From a virus: a stretch of 64,000 nt of DNA. Position 1 is the stretch's first letter. The number at the start of each line of letters is the position of its first letter. The translations under genes and the position numbers were made by a program. Under the pieces are notes generated by a model. That model was not told the DNA's origin and ran no database searches. It worked only from the letters and a program-made list of their open reading frames with translations. The DNA is taken from positions 62,001 to 126,000 of IMG/VR virus record IMGVR_UViG_3300020578_000006; one strand, written 5' to 3'. Shown piece after piece: positions 33,589 to 40,458 of the stretch.

Positions 33589-33594
33589 GAATTA

Positions 33595-34500
33595 TTATAT
33601 ATTTAATATATTTAATTGTTCAAACTGAGTAATTATTTCAGAATTATTAAATAGATTTACCATCTTATAGTCTGCCGGACACTGATGACCTTGGGTAAGC
33701 AAAGGGTAAGGATCCAGATAACTTTCAATGTTATCTGAACAGGGTACATTTGCTTTGAGGTTGGAATGCAATTCATAACCATATACAACTGAACTATTAC
33801 CAATCCAGAATACCAGGCTTTTCTTACCATAAGCTGCCATAGCATGTTGGACAAAGGAATCAATGCCAACAGCTCCTTTGCACTGAGACAACAACAACAA
33901 TATCTCTCTTAAAGACAAATCAACTTGTTGTACATTTTCCAAGGCAATTTGACCAGGGTTCTTAATCTGTACAAAATTAAATTTTTCAGAATATTTGTTC
34001 ACCAGTTCTTGAGCATACATAGGGGGCAAATCTCTAAACCAATTAAAATTAATATGGTTCTTCTTGTCTCCTATTCCACCATTAATTTGAATGGCAATTA
34101 CCGGTTTGTTATTATTTACAGTATTAAAAATAACTTGACTGTTTTGCTTTTCAATATTATTAAAATAAAGTTCAGGACTATTCTTATCAAATTCTAAATC
34201 CAAACTGTTGCACCATGCTTGAGCCAGACTACATTTTCTGTTAATAACATCATTACTGTTGTATGGTTCATGTTTGAATACTAAACTATCTTTGTCATGA
34301 ATAAAATCTTCATAAAAATATGGACACATCCCGGTTTTATACACCCGGTAAATATGGGGATTATGAAGAAAAACTTCTGGGTAAGGAGATACTACAATTA
34401 ATTTTCTATCTGGAAATGTTTTCTTGATATTGCGGACCACATTTGTGGCCACAATATTCTTACCTATTCCGCCTTCAATATGAAATATACTATACATCAT
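33595..34500 (-). CDS. Glycosyltransferase family 9-like protein
   Basis: The frame opens at 34542, but the ATG pair at 34500/34497 is preferred: it begins MMYSIFHIEGGIGKNIVATNVV, a typical GT-B start, and cuts the overlap with the upstream gene to 11 bp. The product is about 301 residues. The C-terminal half has LREILLLLSQCKGAVGIDSFVQHAMAAYGKKSLVFWIGNS, matching the donor-site loop of GT9 heptosyltransferase-like enzymes (G-x-D-S-x-x-x-H-x-A-A). A full nucleotide-sugar site is not proven. With the sulfotransferase two genes upstream it may modify a cell-surface or virion glycan. Confidence 0.65.
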   Translation of the reverse strand: MMYSIFHIEGGIGKNIVATNVVRNIKKTFPDRKLIVVSPYPEVFLHNPHIYRVYKTGMCPYFYEDFIHDKDSLVFKHEPYNSNDVINRKCSLAQAWCNSLDLEFDKNSPELYFNNIEKQNSQVIFNTVNNNKPVIAIQINGGIGDKKNHINFNWFRDLPPMYAQELVNKYSEKFNFVQIKNPGQIALENVQQVDLSLREILLLLSQCKGAVGIDSFVQHAMAAYGKKSLVFWIGNSSVVYGYELHSNLKANVPCSDNIESYLDPYPLLTQGHQCPADYKMVNLFNNSEIITQFEQLNILNI

Positions 34501-34738
34501 CTTTTTCTGGTGCAGGGAGGGAGTTAATCCTGTCTTTGGCACTAGAAACTGCAGTATTAAGAGTGGTTGTTTGCTCTTCAGTCAACACACTGGTATACTC
34601 TTCTTTCTCTAAGCACTGTTTAATATGATCTACGTTTGCTTGAAGAACCCTTCTACCAAGATTATCCTCTTTTTGCAAAGCTTGATTTATAGCATAAACA
34701 CTGTCAAATAATACTTCTACTTTAGTTCTTTTACTCAT
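34490..34738 (-). CDS. Small helical hypothetical protein
   Basis: An 82-residue charged, helical protein (KVEVLFDSVYAINQALQKEDNLGRRVLQANVDHIK) with a proline-acidic tail. It lies between the sulfotransferase gene (21-bp gap) and the GT9-like gene (overlap). No domain is recognised; the composition would fit a small adaptor or chaperone, but nothing specific supports that. Confidence 0.5.
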   Translation of the reverse strand: MSKRTKVEVLFDSVYAINQALQKEDNLGRRVLQANVDHIKQCLEKEEYTSVLTEEQTTTLNTAVSSAKDRINSLPAPEKDDV

Positions 34739-34759
34739 AATAATATATACTATCTTTAA

Positions 34760-35542
34760 TCAAAAATTAAAGTGGAAATTTGCAAACTGATCGTGTAAGT
34801 GACCTAATATTTCTTTACTATCATCTTTTACAGGCTTTATTTCTGGACGGATAGTATGAAGATCAGTAAACCCGTGTTCGGCATCATTTTCTTTTGTGTA
34901 TTGTTGTATATTGTTAAAATTATGTTCATAATAATTTTTATCTAAAAATTTGTATATTCCTTGTATGATACGTTTGGGAGTTTGAGTCAATTCATCAAAA
35001 TCTACAAAATAAAATTTATCCCGGTGCCCTCTCATGACCGCATCTCGGATGGTATTAAATGTACCGCCCACCAATCCCTCTTGACTGGTCCAGGTGTTAA
35101 TACGACCTTCTAACGTGCCTAAATTTGGCCCCGTTTCCATAGGACTGTTGATGAGTTTAATTTCTTTACGGTATAGTTTTTCCAAAGAAGAAAGAATACA
35201 GGTAATTTTGCGGGTGGTGGTTAAAATTTTAATAGGATAACCAAAGGCATTCTCTATTAATTCAATCAAAGTACTCCACCCTCTGCTTTTATTAAATACT
35301 ATAGGCCTGTCTGTATCAGAATGGTAACTCTGAAATAGATCTTTAATAATCTGTAACTGCTTTTCGGAAGTTTCCGATGCTTTAATAACCGGGTTTTGTT
35401 TCCAGAATTGATGAACACCCCGTACTAATTCACTTAACCCACTAGTGGGGGTAACATGAAAATCAGGGTTTTGTGCTAAAATATTGCAAAGCAACGTACT
35501 TCCTGAACGAGGCATGCCATTGATAAAATATATTTCTTTCAC
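34760..35542 (-). CDS. PAPS-dependent sulfotransferase
   Basis: A 260-residue protein with the sulfotransferase P-loop-like motif GMPRSGSTLLCNIL (9-22), which binds the 5'-phosphosulfate of PAPS. A later FNKSRGWSTLIELIENAFGYPIKILTTTRK segment (about 82-112) contains the R-x-x-S/T-type 3'-phosphate-binding region. It would transfer sulfate from PAPS to a hydroxyl or amino group, probably on a glycan. PAPS must come from the host. It sits directly downstream of the capsid terminator, separate from the capsid unit, and forms a small cluster with the GT9-like gene. Target unknown: host surface sugars, virion glycans or a small molecule. Confidence 0.85.
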   Translation of the reverse strand: MKEIYFINGMPRSGSTLLCNILAQNPDFHVTPTSGLSELVRGVHQFWKQNPVIKASETSEKQLQIIKDLFQSYHSDTDRPIVFNKSRGWSTLIELIENAFGYPIKILTTTRKITCILSSLEKLYRKEIKLINSPMETGPNLGTLEGRINTWTSQEGLVGGTFNTIRDAVMRGHRDKFYFVDFDELTQTPKRIIQGIYKFLDKNYYEHNFNNIQQYTKENDAEHGFTDLHTIRPEIKPVKDDSKEILGHLHDQFANFHFNF

Positions 35543-35619
35543 TATGATATATATACTAATTTGTAAAAACGCATAATCAACATTTATTTTTATGTTTAAT
35601 ATAATTATTGGAAATAAAA

Positions 35620-35645
35620 AAAAGAGGCCCTTTCGGGCCTCTTTT
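35620..35645 (-). terminator. Rho-independent terminator of the capsid gene (bidirectional form)
   Basis: A perfect 11-bp stem AAAAGAGGCCC / GGGCCTCTTTT with a 4-nt loop, followed on the minus strand by a run of T (TTTTTTTTATTT). It lies about 46 bp after the capsid stop codon and is the clearest terminator in the window. A T-run also exists in the plus direction (CTTTTAAA), so weak termination both ways is possible. Confidence 0.85.
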
Positions 35646-35691
35646 AAACCAGGACATACTGGAAATTTTTTTTCGTCTACCGAGATTCGGA

Positions 35692-37167
35692 TTAGAAGTA
35701 CACAGACTGTGTGCCAGGCGTGAACGCTGTTCCGAGACCGCTCAACAGAATGGTGTGGTAGTACAGGTTAGCGCCAAAGATGTTGTCAACAACACCGTAG
35801 CGGGTCAAGAGACCAACACGGGGGCTGAAGTCATTGGGGCCAATTGTACGTTGTACCATAACCGGGATGTATGGGCAGTAGATGATACCAGTGTCATAAA
35901 ACTCTGGTCCCTTGTAGCCCAATAGGGCATACTCTACACGCGCATTACGTATTCCGCCCTCAAATTGGGCTTCTGTACGTGTATCACGGTATACGTTGAA
36001 ACGACCACCTAGGTTACCAACCTTAGCTACGCCAACAGGTTGAGTGTTGACATTGCCTTGGACTGGTACCCATTGAAACTCGGGAAGCATCTCGAGGATT
36101 GCGCAAACGCGAGGTGTTGCAACGATAAAGTTGGCAGCACCACGACGATTACGAACAGCAATTCTGTTGGCCTCGATGATCAGCCTCTGATAGAAGTCGC
36201 GATTGCGCTCTACCAGCCAGCGACCATCCGCGGAAGCGGGGGACCAGACAGAGTAGCCTGTGCCATGACCGGCGTTCAGCGAAACCTGGATCATACGAAC
36301 AATCATTTCACGGTCGATTTCGGCCTGTAGCTCATACGACATAGCGTTTGTGAGCTCAGTATCGATATCGATACCGTTCATGTTCTTAAGATCCTGTTCG
36401 AGTTCTACCGACCAGCGAGCAGCAAGTCTACGGGTACCGGCTTCTACGGCTGTTTTCTCAAAGGAAACTTCGATCTGAGGGATTTTGCCCGTCAGCTCAA
36501 AGTTCTTGAGAACTTGTGCAACACCCTGATCGACTCCTTTGAAGTCAAAGAGGGAAGCAGCAAGTCCATCGCCGCCAGAAAGCTTAGCACTCGATGTACC
36601 CGTATAACGGGTATCGAGGTACTGGTAACCAAGTTCCTTGCCAGCAGCTTGAGCTTGAGGATTGGTGAGATCGGAATCAGCACCGTTACCGGTGAGAGTA
36701 CCGTCAACACCGTCATTACCCAGTTGCTTGGCGAGATACTTGTAGCGTAGAGCAAAGGCTAGTCCTACTGGACCACCCATTGGCTGTACGCCTACAATTT
36801 CATTGGTGATTAGCTCGGGGAACGTTCTACGAATCATAGGGATGAGGATCTTAGGCAAGCGGGCATCGCCAGTTGCATACCAATCGCCTTGGGGGGAAGC
36901 GTTGCCAAAGGCACCACCTTGACCACCCAAACCAGCGGGGGAATATGCACCACCGAAAACCGAGCCTACACCACCGGCGACGTTACCCTCGTTGATGCAC
37001 CAAGCTTCTTGGTTTTCCAAGAGCATGGCTGTGTTCAAACGAGTGTGATCATCACCAATGGGCTTGACGTTATCGGATGTGTAATCCAGAACTGGCTTCC
37101 ACTTTTCCAATAGCGCCTTAGCGCGAGACTCATCAATATAAGCCGTTGTAGGTCTTATTGATTTCAT
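35692..37167 (-). CDS. 23: Major capsid protein (T4 gp23-like)
   Basis: A 491-residue protein of gp23 type. The N-terminal region ends in NTAMLLENQEAW, where L-x-E (residues 49-51) fits the gp21 protease site I/L-x-E, so residues 1-51 may be removed during maturation. The capsid fold follows with PKILIPMIRRTFPELITNEIVGVQPMGGPVGLAFALR, the strongest gp23 signature. The coding sequence is visibly GC-richer than its surroundings, with codon use typical of a highly expressed gene. It has an AAGGAG ribosome binding site and is followed by a strong terminator. It lies in the order gp13, gp4, gp21, small ORF, gp22, gp23. Copies of this protein build the head shell. Confidence 0.95.
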   Translation of the reverse strand: MKSIRPTTAYIDESRAKALLEKWKPVLDYTSDNVKPIGDDHTRLNTAMLLENQEAWCINEGNVAGGVGSVFGGAYSPAGLGGQGGAFGNASPQGDWYATGDARLPKILIPMIRRTFPELITNEIVGVQPMGGPVGLAFALRYKYLAKQLGNDGVDGTLTGNGADSDLTNPQAQAAGKELGYQYLDTRYTGTSSAKLSGGDGLAASLFDFKGVDQGVAQVLKNFELTGKIPQIEVSFEKTAVEAGTRRLAARWSVELEQDLKNMNGIDIDTELTNAMSYELQAEIDREMIVRMIQVSLNAGHGTGYSVWSPASADGRWLVERNRDFYQRLIIEANRIAVRNRRGAANFIVATPRVCAILEMLPEFQWVPVQGNVNTQPVGVAKVGNLGGRFNVYRDTRTEAQFEGGIRNARVEYALLGYKGPEFYDTGIIYCPYIPVMVQRTIGPNDFSPRVGLLTRYGVVDNIFGANLYYHTILLSGLGTAFTPGTQSVYF

Positions 37168-37178
37168 AGTAATTTGTT

Positions 37179-37185
37179 CTCCTTT
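37179..37185 (-). promoter_or_regulatory. Ribosome binding site AAAGGAG of the capsid gene
   Basis: On the minus strand AAAGGAG lies 11 nt before the capsid ATG, within TATAAAGGAG. Most other genes here lack such a strong Shine-Dalgarno, so it marks high expression and shows the host ribosome can use one. Confidence 0.7.
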
Positions 37186-37195
37186 ATATTCGACC

Positions 37196-37211
37196 TGTAG
37201 ATAAATCTACA
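37196..37211. repeat. Inverted repeat upstream of the capsid gene
   Basis: TGTAGAT-AA-ATCTACA, two perfect 7-bp arms around 2 bp, in the 74-bp gap between gp22 and gp23. It could be a processing hairpin in the leader RNA of the capsid message or a protein-binding site. The tight loop disfavours a stable RNA hairpin. Confidence 0.4.
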
Positions 37212-37241
37212 ATATTAATCAGGCCTAAGCCTCAACCAAAA

Positions 37242-38114
37242 TTAGTATTTGGAAAGTTCAGCAAGGTAAGGGTTCATCTGAGGTACTTCCCCAGCAGGTT
37301 GAACGCTCTCTTCTACAACAGGGCGATCAACTTGAGTTGCGGCGACCTCGCCAGCAGCCTCTTCCTTGATATTTTGAAGCCGTTCTTTTTCTGTTTTATC
37401 AAACAGACTAAGAGCATAGTCAATATTTTCGGTAATAAATTGAGAGGTTTTACCACTCATTACCTTATTGACGTAATCACGCTTACGAGAAGGCAGACCA
37501 GCTGTTTTCTTCTCTAGAGTCAACTCAGCTTCGCGGGCGGCTAATTGTGCCTTTGCAGCGGCTAGCTCTTTAATAACGGCTTCAAGCTTCTTAGAAGCTT
37601 CATTAATTTGATTCTTTCCGTCAACGACGGCTTCACGAATTGATTCTTTCGCAAGGGCAGCATCAACGCCCAAAATATTTCTAATTTGACCTAGAATCTC
37701 AAGTGCACGGGTATTTTTGACTGCATCCTTGATATCATTTGTAGGTACGGTTTCATCAAGATAAGCTTCTAGGTATGTGCTAATGTTGTTTACTGTTTCT
37801 TCCTTAAACTTAGCAGCTTCTTCTTTAATTACCTTAGCATACTTCTCAACAACGGACTTTAATTTTTCAGCATGATTGGAGTCAATAGCATCAACTACTT
37901 TTTGTAGCTTTAATGTATGATCGGCGTCAATAGCTTCTAAAAGATGCTCTAATTTCTTAGCATATTCTTCATCTTGCTCTGTAAGAGCTTTTGTAACATG
38001 AAGTTGAACTTTTTCGTCTACACTCTTGTGAAATGCTTGTTCAATTTCGTTTAAAACTTCCTCGGAGAGGAGGCTATTTGTTGCATCTTTAAGGGCTGTT
38101 TTGATGTTGCTCAT
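37242..38114 (-). CDS. 22: Prohead core scaffolding protein (gp22-like)
   Basis: A 290-residue, highly charged, almost wholly helical protein with long coiled-coil runs (about 45-130 and 165-215) rich in Lys, Glu and Ala. The C-terminal part (TSQFITENIDYALSLF) resembles the conserved end region of T4-like gp22. The acidic C-terminus and several L-x-E sites (for example HLLEAIDA) fit cleavage by the gp21 protease during maturation. Identification rests on composition and its exact place between gp21 and gp23, since gp22 sequences diverge strongly. It forms the inner scaffold around which gp23 assembles. Confidence 0.8.
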   Translation of the reverse strand: MSNIKTALKDATNSLLSEEVLNEIEQAFHKSVDEKVQLHVTKALTEQDEEYAKKLEHLLEAIDADHTLKLQKVVDAIDSNHAEKLKSVVEKYAKVIKEEAAKFKEETVNNISTYLEAYLDETVPTNDIKDAVKNTRALEILGQIRNILGVDAALAKESIREAVVDGKNQINEASKKLEAVIKELAAAKAQLAAREAELTLEKKTAGLPSRKRDYVNKVMSGKTSQFITENIDYALSLFDKTEKERLQNIKEEAAGEVAATQVDRPVVEESVQPAGEVPQMNPYLAELSKY

Positions 38115-38115
38115 A

Positions 38116-38259
38116 TTAAAAAACCTTTATGCTCTTGTTAGCAGCAATTTTATGCTTAATTTTAGCTTCCATAATCTTCTTTAAATATTTATGGGCCTCA
38201 GCATAATTTTTTTCATTTAAACGCTTTAGAAACTTGACTATTTCAACACGCTCTTTCAT
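38116..38259 (-). CDS. Small basic prohead-core region protein (gp67/68 position)
   Basis: A minus-strand ATG at 38257-38259 opens a 47-residue frame (begins MKERVEIVKFLKRLNEKNYAE) ending at the TAA at 38116-38118, just before the gp22 ATG. It is Lys-rich and helical. In T4, small prohead-core genes (67 and 68) lie close to 21 and 22, so a core-protein role is plausible by position only. A minus-strand AATAAATA (38270-38277) lies 10 nt upstream. Confidence 0.5.
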   Translation of the reverse strand: MKERVEIVKFLKRLNEKNYAEAHKYLKKIMEAKIKHKIAANKSIKVF

Positions 38260-38314
38260 GTCTATTAAGTATTTATTCTCTAGGAGTGTAAAATCCTTGT
38301 TTTTTTTGTCGACT

Positions 38315-38989
38315 TTACAGAATTTTACTAATTTTTGAAATAAAGTCTAGTACTTGCTCCTTCAAGTAGTTCTCTATCTCACGGCGAGGTAAATTTCTCA
38401 GGCTATCACTAAAGGAATCATAATATTCTTCAAACCTTCCATCTTGTGTGACAACAAACTGCTTAGACTCCAAAATACCATTTACAAACGCTTTAGGAAA
38501 CGATGGATCAGCTACACAATCAACAGCTACAAGTCGAAAATCCTTTACCTTGTTAACCCCATTGCTCATTTCCTGCAATGTGCCTAAGGCTCTGGAACTC
38601 ATTCCTACTTTTACACCATCATTAACAAGACTTCTTAAAATTTGCCCCATAGGAGTTGTTAAAACTTTTGATTTACCAAAATAGACATTACCGTTACGGT
38701 TTAATTCTGTTACTAAGTGACAGGCTCTTTCTAGATTTACCTCAGCAGCAGTAGGGTGATTTAATTCCCCCATACTTCTATTGGTGGTAACCATTTCACT
38801 GATGTATCTTCTTACCTCTGTATCCATTTCATGTGAATCATACACTCGCTTATTTTTGTTTACCTCTTCACATTGCATGTATGGTCCTTTTATATACATC
38901 GTGCTAGGTTGATTACCGTTTTTCTCCTCAACTACGTATTCATACTGATCGTATGGTGCAGGAGTCTCTACCAATAGTCTTAAAGGCAT
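38315..38989 (-). CDS. 21: Prohead core protein protease (gp21-like)
   Basis: A 224-residue protease of the T4 gp21 type (herpesvirus assemblin-like fold). Conserved blocks are KNKRVY (45-50), MGELNHPTAAEV with H78, and VGMSSRALG with S131/S132, the expected His-Ser pair, followed by FRLVAVDCVADPSFP with D157. It cleaves scaffold and capsid proteins at I/L-x-E sites before DNA packaging. An AATAAATA octamer ends 5 nt before its ATG. In many T4-like genomes the portal (gp20) is upstream; here gp4 and gp13 are. Confidence 0.9.
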   Translation of the reverse strand: MPLRLLVETPAPYDQYEYVVEEKNGNQPSTMYIKGPYMQCEEVNKNKRVYDSHEMDTEVRRYISEMVTTNRSMGELNHPTAAEVNLERACHLVTELNRNGNVYFGKSKVLTTPMGQILRSLVNDGVKVGMSSRALGTLQEMSNGVNKVKDFRLVAVDCVADPSFPKAFVNGILESKQFVVTQDGRFEEYYDSFSDSLRNLPRREIENYLKEQVLDFISKISKIL

Positions 38990-38994
38990 ATTAA

Positions 38995-39002
38995 TATTTA
39001 TT
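38995..39002 (-). promoter_or_regulatory. T4-late-like octamer AATAAATA
   Basis: Minus-strand AATAAATA whose last A is 6 bp from the A of the gp21 ATG at 38989, so a T4-spaced start would fall on the ATG itself. Confidence 0.45.
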
Positions 39003-39013
39003 GGTTTTTCTGC

Positions 39014-39469
39014 CTATTTTCTTAATTCTTTTTCAGTTAATATTGTAAATTCATAACCTCTATCTTTACACCATTTTTTGGCCGCTTCCCACTTGGCTTT
39101 GTTTTGAATAAAGGTTAATTGTTCATACAAAAGGGTTTTTTGATGCTTACCTGGTGTGTTTTCTGGTTGAACTGTCTGTTTAAAAGGTTTGACTTCAACC
39201 AAAAACTTTTTTATACCATCAGCTGTCTTTAACTTTACAATAGCATCTACAACATACCTGTGAATTTTATGATCAATAGGGTTTTCATACGGTATAATAA
39301 TACTCTCACTCCCCCATTCTAGTACATTTGGATTGGTATCACACCATCTGAACAGCTTTAATTCCCAGCTACTGAGGTATCTTGGTAGGTCATGCCCTTT
39401 ATATTTTTCAGTATGTGTGGGTTTAAAGATACCTTGAACGTACTTATTGTTTTTTGATGTAAACTTCAT
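39014..39469 (-). CDS. 4: Head completion protein (gp4-like nuclease fold)
   Basis: At 151 residues it matches T4 gp4 (150 aa). LPRYLSSWELKLFRWCDTNPNVLEWGSESIIIPY (28-61) is the family signature, followed by HRYVVDAIVKL with D75 and KFLVEVKP with E92 and K94. E36, D75 and E92-x-K94 form a TnsA/PD-(D/E)xK-like nuclease site. The protein finishes filled heads before tail joining. Its start overlaps the gp13-like gene by 4 bp, coupling two head-completion functions. Confidence 0.85.
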   Translation of the reverse strand: MKFTSKNNKYVQGIFKPTHTEKYKGHDLPRYLSSWELKLFRWCDTNPNVLEWGSESIIIPYENPIDHKIHRYVVDAIVKLKTADGIKKFLVEVKPFKQTVQPENTPGKHQKTLLYEQLTFIQNKAKWEAAKKWCKDRGYEFTILTEKELRK

Positions 39470-40458
39470 CCAACAAAGAACTCTGGAGGTGCAGCATCCC
39501 CAAAGCCAGCTGCGCGCTCGTATAGTTTTTTCTCAAGTTCTGCTTTTTCCTCACGACCACTGCTTAACATATCGTTGTAATTGATAGATCCGCCTCCAAA
39601 CATTTGTGTGTTTGTGTATTTTCCACGTACAGACCCGATGGCTACCTTAGTAAGTGCAAGTGCATACTGATATACCCAAGGTTCTTTTATAATATCAATA
39701 AGAGGCCTCTCCACATATGTGGTCACTACCCCGTAAAATTCAGAGTCTTTTGGTTCCGGAAACAATTGCATATACTGTGTTCTGCTGTCAAACCTAAAAT
39801 CTCTTTTTAACGCTAGTACCTTTTCACGGGTATCAAGCCAATTCTTTAAAATATTCCAACTAACTAAATCGAATCCATAGTTTCCAAGAGAATAACTAAA
39901 ATATGTTTGCTGGGCCAAAGTTTGTTCGATGGTAAACAGTGTGTTTATACCGTTACTGCTACCTTCCTCAAAGTCAGTTACTTCCATTACATGTCGATAG
40001 TCACCTATTAAATAATCATAACTGTTTAAAAGCTGAAATTCTTCTGGATTATTTTCATTAAATACCTGAAATATGTAAGGATTTGCAGGGTCACCAATCA
40101 CCATTTTTCCTAAATTGTATAATGCTTGGATGTCTGTGGATACGTTTTTAATTTTAGCGCGAAAATTAAAATCTTTTGTCAAGCTAAACAGTACATCTAA
40201 GCGTAACCCTGCACCCTTCTCATATAATTTACTATCAAAAATAAGATATTCTTGAGTATACCCGGCAAACTTAGTAAACATTTCACACGCAATACCGATA
40301 AATTCATTTAATTGATCTGCATGCACTTCTAAATTGATCAGAGGTGCACCTAGAGCTCGGCAAATTCTTTGACCTAAGCGCTCATAACTCTCAATCTTAG
40401 ATTGAAGATTAGTACTATAAAAAGAGCTTACTGGCTCTACATTACTACACACCATCAT
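39466..40458 (-). CDS. 13: Neck protein (gp13-like)
   Basis: A 330-residue protein similar to T4 gp13 (309 aa) at both ends. RICRALGAPLINLEVHADQLNEFIGIACEMFTKFAGY (about 32-68) matches the gp13 start LGAPIINVELTPDQI. The C-terminus, WVYQYALALTK followed by GGGSINYNDMLSSGREEKAELEKKLYE and ending in FFVG, matches the gp13 end with its RLEKEALREEL helix and final ILVG. It helps form the neck connecting head and tail. The start may be either of two consecutive ATGs (40458 or 40455). It overlaps the upstream fibre-like gene by 14 bp. Confidence 0.75.
   Translation of the reverse strand: MMVCSNVEPVSSFYSTNLQSKIESYERLGQRICRALGAPLINLEVHADQLNEFIGIACEMFTKFAGYTQEYLIFDSKLYEKGAGLRLDVLFSLTKDFNFRAKIKNVSTDIQALYNLGKMVIGDPANPYIFQVFNENNPEEFQLLNSYDYLIGDYRHVMEVTDFEEGSSNGINTLFTIEQTLAQQTYFSYSLGNYGFDLVSWNILKNWLDTREKVLALKRDFRFDSRTQYMQLFPEPKDSEFYGVVTTYVERPLIDIIKEPWVYQYALALTKVAIGSVRGKYTNTQMFGGGSINYNDMLSSGREEKAELEKKLYERAAGFGDAAPPEFFVG

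Larger units (their letters stand above)
33287..33594. other. Intergenic region with several hairpins
   Basis: This 308-bp stretch between convergent genes has no credible ORF. It holds CTGAGGC-TTGC-GCCTCAG (33304-33321), CGGGT-CTG-ACCCG (33401-33413), CTACATA-CTTCTC-TATGTAG (33464-33483) and a GCCTATAGGC palindrome. The first hairpin read on the minus strand is followed within 8 bp by an A/T-rich TATTTTTT run, so it could end leftward transcripts. The rest may be a structured RNA or the remains of a lost element. At 33561-33588 a short capsid-gene-like fragment is present. Confidence 0.5.

Noticed and set aside
34501-34542. Extended start of the GT9-like gene
   Set aside because: The extra 14 residues do not fit a GT-B start and increase overlap with the upstream gene; the ATG pair at 34500/34497 begins the conserved pattern.
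35608-35925. Plus-strand ORF across the capsid terminator
   Set aside because: It runs through the terminator and antisense to the capsid gene, with no likely start signal.
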